Of a stretch of 64,000 nucleotides of DNA, positions 26,705-35,364 are shown one piece after another. Source of the stretch: Alkalinema pantanalense. GTDB lineage: Bacteria; Cyanobacteriota; Cyanobacteriia; Leptolyngbyales; Leptolyngbyaceae. Every line of letters starts with the position of its first letter. The stretch's first letter is position 1. The DNA is taken from assembly GCF_050753345.1 (NCBI RefSeq), contig NZ_JBLZFX010000020.1, positions 9,151 through 73,150 on the forward strand, read 5' to 3'. A program made the position numbers and the translations under genes. The notes under the pieces are model-generated. The model did not search any database. It worked only from the letters and a program-made list of their open reading frames with translations, and was not told the DNA's origin.

Positions 26705-26920
26705 GCCCGCCTATCCGATTGCGAAGATTTCCAACCTACGATACCAGGACAGATGCACTTCAGTAACAGTAGATGACAGTTTTTCTGTTACCACAATTAA
26801 GCCCAGAACCGGATGAAATGATCCAGCCCATAAGGTCAACATTTAGCAAAACCATTAACTGATCAAGCCGTTGCAAAAGGTGAACACTCAAGGCGCAATC
26901 TGATGCATGACCCCGCTTAA

Positions 26921-27463
26921 CTAGGCCGATCGCCATTTCACTGAACAGCCCACCGGAGCCGTTGAGGTTGGCACGATCGCTTCATCGGCTAAGATTCGAG
27001 CGATCGCATCTCGCAGGTGGTTTTGGGTTACGGAGGCTGGATTTTGGGCATTGTCATCCACGGCACCGCTGTAGCAGAGAATGCCTTGCTGGTTCAGCAG
27101 AAACACATGGGGTGTTTTTTCGGCTCCAAAGGTATGGGCCACATCCTGAGTTTCATCCCGCAGATAGGGAAAATTGATGCCATTAGCTTCAACAAAGGGC
27201 TGCATTCGATCGAAGGCATCTTCAGGAAATTGTTTGCCATCGTTGGGATTGATGCCGATGAGCGTAAACCCCTGGCCACCAAAGTCCGCTTGAATCTGCT
27301 TGAGCCGATCCAAATACAATTTGACGTAGGGGCAGTGATTGCACATGAAAACCACCCCGATCGCTTTGTACTGTTCTAAATATCGCGCGAGGTGATGCAC
27401 AGAGCCATCTGCACCGGGCAACTCAAAGTCGGGCGCGTATCCGCCGATCGCTGTTCCTTCCAT
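26921..27463 (-). CDS. Thioredoxin-fold protein with CNHC motif
   Basis: A 180-residue soluble protein of the AhpC/TSA-like thioredoxin superfamily. The redox motif FMCNHCPYVK is at about 39-48; the cis-proline-like segment is KTPHVFLL near 118. The family, widespread in cyanobacteria and Bacteroidetes, has no settled function, although a disulphide or peroxide related role is likely. The first residues GGYAPDFELPGADGSVHHLA match the peroxiredoxin-like start. No signal peptide, so cytosolic. It has the same direction as pyrH-frr but is 216 bases upstream, probably its own unit. Confidence 0.85.
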   Translation of the reverse strand: MEGTAIGGYAPDFELPGADGSVHHLARYLEQYKAIGVVFMCNHCPYVKLYLDRLKQIQADFGGQGFTLIGINPNDGKQFPEDAFDRMQPFVEANGINFPYLRDETQDVAHTFGAEKTPHVFLLNQQGILCYSGAVDDNAQNPASVTQNHLRDAIARILADEAIVPTSTAPVGCSVKWRSA

Positions 27464-27761
27464 AGTCGAACTTTACAAGAGCCTCAAGGCAACAGGTTTC
27501 CTTTCAATTTATAGACCAAATTGGTCAGACTGAACCTGAGAAACAATCTTAAAGTCTGCTGAACAATGGATGGATTGAGAATCAAAGCTAAAACAGTCAC
27601 AATGACACAGGTAGGTTGCATACCTGCTGTCTGCTGAGATCTTTTGATCTACATCAATCAACTGCATCAATCGAAATTTGTCGAAGCAAGCATTTGCTTG
27701 AGTATCTTTTTATCCCGTTAGTATTTTTTATCCCCTTTCCTCATTCCATGCCCTGAAACTT

Positions 27762-28682
27762 ATGACAGTTGCCTGTTCTGAAACAACGCCCTATCGGATT
27801 TGGGAGTGGCAAGGGTTTGACATTGGCTACCAAACGACTGCTGACCAATCTATCCCTAACCCATCTGCGGGCGATCGCCGCCCCGCTGTTTTGCTGATCC
27901 ATGGCTTCGGGGCCTCTTGCTACCATTGGCGCAAGAATATTCCCGTTTTGGCCCAGACCTGTCGGGTGTATGCCTTGGATCTCATCGGCTTTGGCCGATC
28001 GGCGAAACCGAAACCCAACCAGGAAATTGCCTACACATTTGAAACTTGGAGCCAGCAAATTCGCGATTTCTGCCGAGAAGTGATTGGGTCTCCGGTATTT
28101 TTGGTGGGCAATTCGATCGGCTGTGTGGCAGCGATGCAGGCAGCCGTAGACGAACCGGATCAGGTACGCGGGCTTGTCTTATTGAACTGCTCCCTACGGC
28201 TACTCCACGATCTCAAACGCCAAGGACAAGCTTGGTATAAGCAGGTAGGGGCTCCCATTTTGCAGTCGGTTTTACAAAACAAAGCGATCGGTCAGTTCTT
28301 TTTTAATCAAATTGCCCAACCTAAAGCGGTCAAAAATATTCTGCGCCAAGCCTACCACCGCCCAGAAACTGTGACCGATGAGTTAGTGGAATACTTGCTA
28401 GCCCCCGCCCGCGATCCAGGTGCCGTAGACGTTTTCTTGGCCTTTACCGCCTACTCCCAAGGCCCCCTACCGGAGGATCTATTACCCCAGTTAACCTGTC
28501 CCACCCTAGTGGTTTGGGGGGAACAAGATCCCTGGGAACCGATCGACCTGGGGCGAGCCTTCAGCCAATATTCCGCAGTGGAGAAATTTATTCCGCTCCC
28601 CGGCGTTGGCCATTGTCCCCAGGATGAAGCCCCGGAGTTAGTCAACCCGATCGTGCAGGATTGGATTCAAACCCACCTGTAA
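27762..28682 (+). CDS. Alpha/beta-fold hydrolase
   Basis: A 306-residue hydrolase of the alpha/beta superfamily. Oxyanion motif LLIHGFGASCYHW near 44-56; nucleophile Ser118 in LVGNSIGCVA; acid Asp in WGEQDPWEP; His in PGVGHCPQDE. Length and order are standard. Chloroplast and cyanobacterial proteins of this type include pheophytinase-like and haloalkane-dehalogenase-like members, but the substrate cannot be told from sequence. The preceding 298 bases (27464-27761) are AT rich and contain no supported gene. Confidence 0.88.
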   Translation: MTVACSETTPYRIWEWQGFDIGYQTTADQSIPNPSAGDRRPAVLLIHGFGASCYHWRKNIPVLAQTCRVYALDLIGFGRSAKPKPNQEIAYTFETWSQQIRDFCREVIGSPVFLVGNSIGCVAAMQAAVDEPDQVRGLVLLNCSLRLLHDLKRQGQAWYKQVGAPILQSVLQNKAIGQFFFNQIAQPKAVKNILRQAYHRPETVTDELVEYLLAPARDPGAVDVFLAFTAYSQGPLPEDLLPQLTCPTLVVWGEQDPWEPIDLGRAFSQYSAVEKFIPLPGVGHCPQDEAPELVNPIVQDWIQTHL

Positions 28683-28725
28683 ACTCCTACGATCGGTGAA
28701 GATTAGGCCGGATGGGTCAACAGCA

Positions 28726-29175
28726 CTACCATTTCTTATACGGTAGAAACTTCCCATTCATGACCACCTTCACCCGATCGCCCTTGGGATCTTCCACTTT
28801 TTCGATATCTAACGTGAAATCGATCGCACTCATAATGCCATCCCCAAATTTTTCCTGGATGACATCCTTCATGGGCATTCCATACACCTGCATGATTTCG
28901 TAGAAGCGGTAGATCAGCGGATCGGTTGGCACGATCGGCCCCAGGCCCTTCGTGGGGCAGGCGGTTAATTCAGCAACCAACGTTTGCGGCAAATCCAACG
29001 CCGTTAACAATTTGCGAGCTTCTTCTTCCGAGGCCGCCGCTTGGCCATAGAATAATGCGGCAACCCACACTTCATCCCGATCGAGCAAGGATTCCAGGTC
29101 AGCAAACGTCAAGCCCTTTTGCTTTTTGGCGGCAAGTAATGTTTGCGTCAATGCGGGAATTTCAACGCTAGACAT
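28726..29175 (-). CDS. cynS: Cyanate hydratase (cyanase)
   Basis: Decameric enzyme that decomposes cyanate with bicarbonate to ammonia and carbon dioxide. The 149-residue product has the N-terminal helix-turn-helix-like domain (TQTLLAAKKQKGLTFADLES) and the C-terminal catalytic domain with Arg90, Glu93 and Ser116 (YRFYEIMQVYG and GIMSAIDF) matching the known catalytic triad. The ATG at 29175 has AGGAGTTCAGG before it, better than the upstream in-frame start at 29193. In other cyanobacteria cynS is often next to a cyanate/nitrate ABC transporter (cynABD); none is here. No NtcA-type GTA-N8-TAC site was found just upstream. Confidence 0.95.
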   Translation of the reverse strand: MSSVEIPALTQTLLAAKKQKGLTFADLESLLDRDEVWVAALFYGQAAASEEEARKLLTALDLPQTLVAELTACPTKGLGPIVPTDPLIYRFYEIMQVYGMPMKDVIQEKFGDGIMSAIDFTLDIEKVEDPKGDRVKVVMNGKFLPYKKW

Positions 29176-29406
29176 CCTGAACTCCTGATTCACAATAGCT
29201 AATTCACAACCCTTGATTCACAACTACGCTGCCCATTGCCAGAAAAACGGTTGCCGTCAGCAATCCTAGTTGAAAATCTATTCCATTAGAGACTAAGTTG
29301 TTGGAGCGAACTGTGAACCACAAGCAGTTTTTTCGATCGACTGATCCCGTGCCCTTGCTACAACAATTTTGCAAGCCGTAAATTTTGCAAGCCGTAGTCA
29401 CCGCCT

Positions 29407-29658
29407 CTACATCTCGCATCCGTGAATTACCACGCTATCGACGGTGATTAAATCATCGAGGCGAATCACCATTCCAGAGTCGAGACGAACAAATTCAACT
29501 GCATTCTGGCTGTAAATATCAACGAGCTTGGCCTGGATTACAACCGATTCCCCAGCCTCATTGCGATAGACCACCTCACAAATCCGGCAACGCAAAATCA
29601 GTTCCAACAAGCGATCGTAAATATCGCAGTCGATCGGATGATAAGGCCGGTCTTGCAT
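29407..29658 (-). CDS. Rof-like small protein (Rho-binding antiterminator family fold)
   Basis: An 83-residue protein whose sequence resembles Escherichia coli Rof/YaeO, an inhibitor of the Rho transcription terminator. The opening YHPIDCDIYDRLLELIL matches the YxPInCDdYDnLELa pattern; the middle is ESVVIQAKLVDIYSQNAVEF and the end RLDDLITVDSV, the same order as in Rof. Since cyanobacteria are reported to lack Rho, the partner is probably something else, perhaps an RNA- or protein-binding Sm-like fold. It lies immediately downstream of the PspA/IM30 gene on the same strand, 33 bases apart, suggesting cotranscription. Confidence 0.72.
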   Translation of the reverse strand: MQDRPYHPIDCDIYDRLLELILRCRICEVVYRNEAGESVVIQAKLVDIYSQNAVEFVRLDSGMVIRLDDLITVDSVVIHGCEM

Positions 29659-29691
29659 CCTAATGCAACCTGTTATCTAAATATCCCAAGT

Positions 29692-30465
29692 CTAAATGCC
29701 TCGGATCTCGCGGCGCAGTTTTTCTAACTCGGGATCGGAATAGCTATTGGCAGTAGAATTGCCCACTGTTGAACCGCTAGAACTGCTAATCTGTCCCGAC
29801 GGCGTGGTTCCTAGTAACTGGGTTTTTAATTCCACCAACTCCTGATCAATCTCACTCGCTTCACCGAGCGCTTGGAATTTTTTCTCCAGCTGATCGGTAC
29901 TCAGTTCCGCAGAAATTTCTGCCTGCGCTTCCAACTGCATTACCTTTTCTTCCATGCGCTCAAAGGCTTGGATCGCGTTGCTGGTGCCGATGCCGCCCAA
30001 CATATCGTTCAACTGTTGCGAAGTTTTGGCAGCACGGGCACGGGCAATATACATATCTTTTTTGGTCTTTGCATCAATCAGCTTGCTTTCCAATTGCTGC
30101 AAATTCTGCTTCAGTTGCCCAACGACACCACTCTGCTGTTGCAATTGCCCCGCCATGGCCTCTGCAGTTTCCTGGTAGGATTTCCGCCGGGTGAGGGCCT
30201 CGCGGGCGAGAGCTTCATCTCCCTTTTGTAAAGCAAGCTGCGCCCGACGGTACCATTCATTACTCTGGAGTTCCGCTTGGGTCACTTGCCGTTCTGTCCG
30301 CTTTTGGGTCGCGATCGCCTGGGCCACCGCCTGCCGCATCCGCACCAAGTCATCCTGCATATCCGCAACCGCTTGCTCCAGGATTTTCTCGGGGTCTTCG
30401 TTTTTCTCAATCCAATCGTTGACATTTGCCCGGACTAAACGCCAGACCCGATCGACTAAACCCAT
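29692..30465 (-). CDS. PspA/IM30 (Vipp1-like) membrane-remodelling protein
   Basis: A 257-residue coiled-coil protein of the PspA/IM30 family (ESCRT-III superfamily) which assembles into rings or rods on membranes. The N-terminal amphipathic helix MGLVDRVWRLVRANVNDWIE, the hairpin with DPEKILEQAVADMQDDLVRM, and the SNAIQAFERMEEKV segment (helix alpha4) are typical. A serine-rich linker and a short C-terminal DPELEKLRREIRGI helix follow. Cyanobacterial Vipp1 usually carries such a C-terminal helix, so this may be Vipp1, required for thylakoid maintenance, or its PspA paralogue. Genome-wide comparison is needed to decide. Confidence 0.88.
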   Translation of the reverse strand: MGLVDRVWRLVRANVNDWIEKNEDPEKILEQAVADMQDDLVRMRQAVAQAIATQKRTERQVTQAELQSNEWYRRAQLALQKGDEALAREALTRRKSYQETAEAMAGQLQQQSGVVGQLKQNLQQLESKLIDAKTKKDMYIARARAAKTSQQLNDMLGGIGTSNAIQAFERMEEKVMQLEAQAEISAELSTDQLEKKFQALGEASEIDQELVELKTQLLGTTPSGQISSSSGSTVGNSTANSYSDPELEKLRREIRGI

Positions 30466-30574
30466 GGGAAATTCCTCAACAAAAAAGAGAATAGCGGCAA
30501 CAGTACCTCTATTCTCATTGCTTTTTCACTGAATTTTCAATCTCAATTTTCCAGCTTACGGTTCACCCTTCAGG

Positions 30575-32080
30575 TTACTTTTGTACTTCAGCTTCAATGC
30601 CCTGCTGTTTCAGCTCCTGTACCTTTTGCTGGGCTTCTGCCTCGCTATTGTAGGAACCCCCGGTTTGAATTACAGCCCCCGCTTCGCTATTGCGGAAGTA
30701 GGAATTGGGATCAAGCTGTTGTACCTTTTCCAGCGTGCGATCGCTATCGTAGGGCACTACCACGTTATAACCGGAACTCTTGGGGCTTTCTGAACTATTG
30801 ACTGGAGCAGGGGCAACGGATGGCAGCGGAGCCGGAGGTAAAGGAGCCGGAGGCAGTGGCGTCGTATTCCCACTGTTAATCGAGCTAGGTCGGCTGGGGC
30901 TATAGCGGGGTGCAGGAGCCCGATAAACAGGGGCAGGAGCGCTAAACCGTCGCGGCTGGGGTAGGGGCGTTGTACGGACTGGGCCACCGGAATTCCCCGA
31001 TCGACCAAACACAGGCGCAATTCCTGAAGGTTGAGCATTGCCAGCAGCGCTCGAGGGAATTCCCCCTATTGGGGTGCCAGGGACTACTACCGCTTTGCCA
31101 GCAGAAAGCTTGGGATTGATTACCACTCCATTCGGAACAGGCTTACCGGCTTTATTCTTATCCATCATCAGTGGCTTACCCATGGGAACCCCTGAGCTAC
31201 CCGTGCGCAACGCCGTCAAGTTACCCAAGCTGAGATCAGCAAATTCCTGGGAATCTAGGGCAAATCCATTATTAGGTTCTTCGGTGGCTACTGTTACAGG
31301 AGCCTGAACCACCGTTTGAGAATTGCTTGGAGCCCGTAGCCCAGCGATCGCCCTTCCCGCCAAGCCCGCGATCGCCTTCAAGCTATTCGGATTCATCACC
31401 AAATAGCCAAACATCCCACTGGCTAGCAACATCAACAGCATAGAGCCGACCCCCAAAGGCGTCAGCAGATTCTCCAATACTCCCCGCTCTAAATCGGCTT
31501 GGGCTTCCTCTTCGGCAAGGCTGCGTAATAAGGCTTCTGAGGACTCCAGATAATCACTGGGCAAGTAACCTGTTGGGGCATGGTTACTTTGAGCAGCCGT
31601 AAAATCCATCGACAACTCATAGGGGTTGTAAGAGATCGCATTGTCGGAGATCGTGTCTGCCGTCAAAGCTTCGATCGAGACCAAAGTATCGGCTTGGGTG
31701 GGCAGCACCGCTAAAGCGGAATCAGTAGCTACTTCGTCCTGAGGATCCAAGCTACCGTTGGTTAACCCCACAGAAACCGACGTTTGATCGGCTCCGTCTA
31801 GATGAGATCGAGATGCATCATTTCCAGATTGAACCGATGCATACCCCGATGGAGCCCCGATCGGAGCAAAGGATGCCAATTCCACCCGATCAAGCTTGGG
31901 TTTAGGATGCATAGCTTTAGCTGAAGAGGGAGCCACCTTCAACCCCGCACGATAGCGACGATAGCGTGCGAGTTCATCCTCTAGCCGACTGTCTAAGTTG
32001 CTAAGGGCTGTCTGGATGCGAGGATTCAGGACAGCAGCTAAAGAGCTGTTCGTGGAGTTGGCAAACGTTGCTTGCTGCAT
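30575..32080 (-). CDS. Transmembrane protein with SPOR-like C-terminal domain
   Basis: A 501-residue protein. The N-terminus (residues 1-205) is cytoplasmic and low in complexity, with one helical stretch at 10-50. A membrane segment is at about 207-228 (LGVGSMLLMLLASGMFGYLV). A proline/alanine-rich linker of 180 residues follows (repeated PAPVYRAP and PPAPLPPAP). The last 65 residues (SSGYNVVVPYDSDRTLEKVQ, then GGSYNSEAEAQQKVQELKQQGIEAEVQ) resemble a SPOR domain, which binds denuded septal peptidoglycan. The arrangement suits an envelope protein acting at division sites, but the SPOR call is by pattern only. Confidence 0.8.
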   Translation of the reverse strand: MQQATFANSTNSSLAAVLNPRIQTALSNLDSRLEDELARYRRYRAGLKVAPSSAKAMHPKPKLDRVELASFAPIGAPSGYASVQSGNDASRSHLDGADQTSVSVGLTNGSLDPQDEVATDSALAVLPTQADTLVSIEALTADTISDNAISYNPYELSMDFTAAQSNHAPTGYLPSDYLESSEALLRSLAEEEAQADLERGVLENLLTPLGVGSMLLMLLASGMFGYLVMNPNSLKAIAGLAGRAIAGLRAPSNSQTVVQAPVTVATEEPNNGFALDSQEFADLSLGNLTALRTGSSGVPMGKPLMMDKNKAGKPVPNGVVINPKLSAGKAVVVPGTPIGGIPSSAAGNAQPSGIAPVFGRSGNSGGPVRTTPLPQPRRFSAPAPVYRAPAPRYSPSRPSSINSGNTTPLPPAPLPPAPLPSVAPAPVNSSESPKSSGYNVVVPYDSDRTLEKVQQLDPNSYFRNSEAGAVIQTGGSYNSEAEAQQKVQELKQQGIEAEVQK

Positions 32081-32346
32081 AGGTTTATCTATGAGTCTTG
32101 ACTAAATCCAATTTGAAATCGGAAAAAATGCCGGATTAAGCACCCACCCAAGGTTTCATCAGGTACAAAGCCTTCTTAGAACCCTATGGCGTACCAGTGT
32201 AGTCGAGTAGCTCAAAATTGCACGAAAATTTTGATCCCAAGGCAGAACAGTCAAGGATTTAGCTGAATCACCAACCATCCCAATCCCCCGAAATCTTGGC
32301 AAGATATCTTTAATTAGTAGTAATTTTGTTTGGGAAATTCAGCATT

Positions 32347-32910
32347 ATGGCTTGGCACTCCGTAGGTAAAGTTCTTCCACAGTTACCCATTCCGGCCCCT
32401 TCGATCGAACATCAGCAACTCGATCGCATCCAATCCCAGTGGGCCGAAATTATGGGATCTACCCTTGCCCAGCACACACGACCTATCAGCCTGCATCAAA
32501 ATATTTTGCAGGTGGCAACGGTCAATTCTGTATGGGTACAAAACTTAATGTTTCAGCAGATATCACTGCTGAACAAGCTCAATCAAACGTTGGAATTGCA
32601 ATTGGTCAAAATTCGCTTTTCAACCACTCAGTGGTTGACTTCATCGGGGGATCTGGCGGATCTTCGTCCCAATATAAGCACGAACCAGACCTGGGATCAG
32701 CACCCATCACTTGATCCCACAATCAGCCACCAGTACCAACTTTCCTTGCTTTACAACACTCCAGAGGCTACTTTTCATCAGTGGGCTGCCCAGGTACAAG
32801 CCCGCACTCACCAGTGGCCAATCTGTCCAGTCTGTCAATGCCCTACCCCACCTGGAGAGCTCGATCGGTGGGGATCCTGTTCGATTTGTATAACAAAATG
32901 TCAACTCTAG
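32347..32910 (+). CDS. DUF721 (DciA-like) protein with C-terminal zinc ribbon
   Basis: The first 110 residues are a DUF721 domain: MAWHSVGKVLPQL, WAEIMGSTLAQHTRPISL, and LQVATVNSVWVQNLMFQ are the family pattern. DUF721 is the domain of DciA, the ancestral bacterial replicative-helicase operator. After a linker, the C-terminus is CPVCQCPTPPGELDRWG and SCSIC, giving CxxC...CxxC, a probable zinc ribbon. That appended module is not in the characterised proteobacterial DciA. Start at 32347 chosen because the frame extends upstream from a TTG (32326) without support. A helicase-loading role is inference from the family. Confidence 0.82.
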   Translation: MAWHSVGKVLPQLPIPAPSIEHQQLDRIQSQWAEIMGSTLAQHTRPISLHQNILQVATVNSVWVQNLMFQQISLLNKLNQTLELQLVKIRFSTTQWLTSSGDLADLRPNISTNQTWDQHPSLDPTISHQYQLSLLYNTPEATFHQWAAQVQARTHQWPICPVCQCPTPPGELDRWGSCSICITKCQL

Positions 32911-32970
32911 GAAGGAGTTATTCCCTCTGTTGAGATTACTCTTCGTGACGAGAATCTAAAGATTATATGA

Positions 32971-33477
32971 ATGAGTAATTCCACGCAAAACTGTGAGCAA
33001 ATGACCATGGCTATAGCCTTTGCCTGTTTTGGGAGGGAAAAAGTGTTTTCCACGTTAGTTCAGAATGGGATCAACCTTCTTTCACAGTACGCAACCCCTA
33101 TGAATCTAGGCGATCCCCGGATTTCGACCTGCCGCCACTGCAAGCATTATCAAATCGAAGGCCGACGCGGTGGTTATTGTCATCAACTGAATTCTCCGGT
33201 TCAAGGCAGTTGGAATGCTTGCACACTCGCGATCCCTAGCTTTGCGCCCCTAGTCGCCCCTGCGATCGTTGTAGAGGCCGTGATTGCCGAAGCCAGCATT
33301 GCCTCTGAAATGCTGATGGAAGTCATGAAAGTAGAGGCCATCAAAGGAGAATCAACGGTCGGGACGATTACTGAAAGCCCGTTGGAAAGCCGATCGTTCA
33401 GCCAGCCTTTGCATGTAGTGGAGGACGGCTGGATAACCACTCAGATCGAGCTTCAGCATCATGGGGATGTAGCTTAA
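32971..33477 (+). CDS. Conserved cyanobacterial protein with Cys cluster
   Basis: A 168-residue protein. The recognisable part is residues 50-92: ISTCRHCKHYQIEGRRGGYC then QLNSPVQGSWNACTLAIP, giving Cys at CRHC, GYC and NAC, a likely metal site (zinc or iron-sulphur). This short motif is widespread in cyanobacteria; function unknown. The rest (100-168) is rich in Ala, Val, Glu and not conserved to my eye. The last 126 bases overlap, in antisense, the 3' end of the GST gene. The 50 residues before the motif and its start codon are less certain. Confidence 0.7.
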   Translation: MSNSTQNCEQMTMAIAFACFGREKVFSTLVQNGINLLSQYATPMNLGDPRISTCRHCKHYQIEGRRGGYCHQLNSPVQGSWNACTLAIPSFAPLVAPAIVVEAVIAEASIASEMLMEVMKVEAIKGESTVGTITESPLESRSFSQPLHVVEDGWITTQIELQHHGDVA

Positions 33478-33915
33478 TAGGGATCCAACAGCCACATCAC
33501 TAACACTAAACTGCTCTCCTTGAATATACGATTGCTTCTCCAGTAAAGTATTCAGCCCTCCCATCAAGCGAGGCATTTCTTTCTCTCGACTAGCTTCAAT
33601 AAAGATCCCAGTTGCGAGAGTCGAGTTGGCGAATAAAATCCACTGATTTGCGATCGACTTTTCTTCGATCGACGAGAAGCCACCCCCGTATTTTTCTGCG
33701 AGATAGAGCAAAATTGCACCGGATTCCCATAACTTGAAGTCCCCATCCTCAATGGCCGGAACTTTACCAAATGGGTTAATTGCCAAAAAATCTGGTGCAT
33801 GGTGAGCACCCGCTGCCATATCCAACAGGACAAATTCGTAGGGAATACCCAGTTCTTCTAAGTACCAATGAATGATTGTGGCGCGACTGCGAGCGCCACC
33901 ATAAAGTTTCAGCAT
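33352..33915 (-). CDS. Glutathione S-transferase family protein
   Basis: A 187-residue GST. N-terminal thioredoxin-like domain: MLKLYGGARSRATIIHWYLE (with the Ser/Arg active-site region), NPFGKVPAIEDGDFKLWESG with the cis-Pro and the ES glutathione-binding pair. The C-terminal helical domain has GEQFSVSDVAVGSLL, the conserved N-capping box S-x-x-D, and ends in RPA-like AERSAFQRAFSNRPDR. Short but complete. It is convergent with, and its 3' end overlaps by 126 bases, the Cys-cluster protein. Substrate unknown. Confidence 0.9.
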   Translation of the reverse strand: MLKLYGGARSRATIIHWYLEELGIPYEFVLLDMAAGAHHAPDFLAINPFGKVPAIEDGDFKLWESGAILLYLAEKYGGGFSSIEEKSIANQWILFANSTLATGIFIEASREKEMPRLMGGLNTLLEKQSYIQGEQFSVSDVAVGSLLSYIPMMLKLDLSGYPAVLHYMQRLAERSAFQRAFSNRPDR

Positions 33916-33941
33916 AACGATTCAGACAGTAATTGATAGCA

Positions 33942-34001
33942 ATGCAATTTAGAACGATGCGATTTAGAGCAATGCAATTGAGGAGAATGTGATTGATGAA
34001 A
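33942..34001. repeat. Degenerate tandem array, four 15 bp units
   Basis: Units starting at 33942, 33957, 33972 and 33987: ATGCAATTTAGAACG, ATGCGATTTAGAGCA, ATGCAATTGAGGAGA and ATGTGATTGATGAAA. They lie directly upstream of the GST start, so may affect its transcription. Confidence 0.7.
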
Positions 34002-34123
34002 ATAGCATAGGATTGATGAGAATCAAACAATCACAGCAGCGTTCAGGGAGTCCAGCCCGATCCCGAGATCGATAGAACCCAAGTACCAGCAGCTCATTAT
34101 AACGGCTTCTCCCTGAGATGAAC

Positions 34124-34591
34124 CTAAAGAACTTGATGGGTATAGGCATGCTGCTTAACGTTATCTTCGTTGCGGACAATGGTTTGCGAATTGAGGATTC
34201 GTTTGCGATCGGTGGAATAGTTGAAGTCTTGCCGAGTCGTTCCTAAGGGGATCAAGTCTTGGGACTGCGGGCGGGCTTGATAGGTACGGGCAGCAGCCGT
34301 TGCTCGGTAAGCAAAATCATCACAAAATTGCGTGATCACTGGAAACGCTGTCGGCAACTGAAGACCCTCCGGTGTGAGCACAGACCCGATCGTAATCCCG
34401 ATCGCTTGCTCATAGGAAGTCGGAATCCCTTTCAGGAGAGCTTCGAGAGCAGCGGCAGGAATCGGTTCAATAATCTGCACAGGATGAACTTCACCATCTT
34501 CTCGCAAGAAGCAGGTGGCTAAGCCCACTACCAGGTAACTTTCCGCTACTACATCCGTGGCATTGGGGTATGTATTTTGCTCAATTGTCAT
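34124..34591 (-). CDS. Conserved cyanobacterial hypothetical protein
   Basis: A 155-residue soluble protein of a family I know only as cyanobacterial and uncharacterised. Conserved-looking phrases: VVAESYLVVGLATCFLREDG, IEPIPAAALEALLKGIPTSY, FCDDFAYRATAAARTYQARP, and NSQTIVRNEDNVKQHAYTHQ at the end. The ATG at 34591 (MTIEQNTYPNA) is preferred over the more upstream in-frame start at 34648, whose 19 extra residues look non-conserved. No membrane segment or signal peptide. Confidence 0.82.
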   Translation of the reverse strand: MTIEQNTYPNATDVVAESYLVVGLATCFLREDGEVHPVQIIEPIPAAALEALLKGIPTSYEQAIGITIGSVLTPEGLQLPTAFPVITQFCDDFAYRATAAARTYQARPQSQDLIPLGTTRQDFNYSTDRKRILNSQTIVRNEDNVKQHAYTHQVL

Positions 34592-35364
34592 AGAAGTTAT
34601 GTCACCAGAAGAAGTTATTAATCTGAAATTTGGCGGCAGAAAGGTCATTGACTAGGGGAATCGTCTCTTCTCAGTAGGTCGTGATTTTCCCGTCATTCCT
34701 CTATTTAAGCCAAGCCGAATTTAAGCCAAGGCCGAAGTTATCTCCAAAATTTTCGATGAAGCGTCAAGATGACTTTTCGCATTCTATCAACTTTGTACCG
34801 AAGACAACTGATTTGTGAACAGTTGCAGACACAGTGTTGCATTTCAAATAACTTATTGTTGCCTTATCGCAACTCGATGGTTCACAATCAGCCCTGCAAC
34901 GACCTCCACTGAACTTCTCTAAGCCATCACTCACCAGCAGGCTGAGCAGGTGCAGAATTGAGGTGTTGACTTGCAGAGGTGTTGACTTTCTAGGGAGAAG
35001 GGGCACATTAGGATCATGCAGTACAGATTGCTCCGAGCCTAAATTTTCTGCCACCAGCTTTCTCAACCAGTTGGCTTGCTTGACTTAATCTATCCCGCGC
35101 TGGCATAGGTAGGCAGCCAATCTACGGGAAGTTGACCAAACTTCATTGAGAATTGAGTGAAGGAATTTCAAGTTGTGCTGATGACGGGTGTGTTGGCTGC
35201 ATAGGGAACATAGATTCATGGGGATCAATCTCGCTGATTCGTAGATTGCTATCCCAAACCATTTTCTGGTGTTTAAAGTTAATTTTTTGTCAAGCTAGAT
35301 TTTTTTGTAAAATTCGGGCATTTTGCCAATTTTTGATTTCGCATCAGGGTAATTGTTGATTTTT
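34592..35364. other. Intergenic region, no supported gene
   Basis: About 770 bases between divergent genes. Small direct repeats such as AAGCCAAGCCGAATTTAAGCCAAG (34708-34731, given here as AAGCCAAGCCG + AATTTAAGCCAAG) and GAGGTGTTGACTT (34952-34989 area) occur. A 100-codon frame on the minus strand (34764-35066) has no ribosome binding site or recognisable sequence. T-rich 35278-35365 may hold the promoter of the TPR gene. Confidence 0.55.

Noticed and set aside
34764..35066. 100-codon frame on the minus strand
   Set aside because: No ribosome binding site, no recognisable motif, composition unlike the neighbours.
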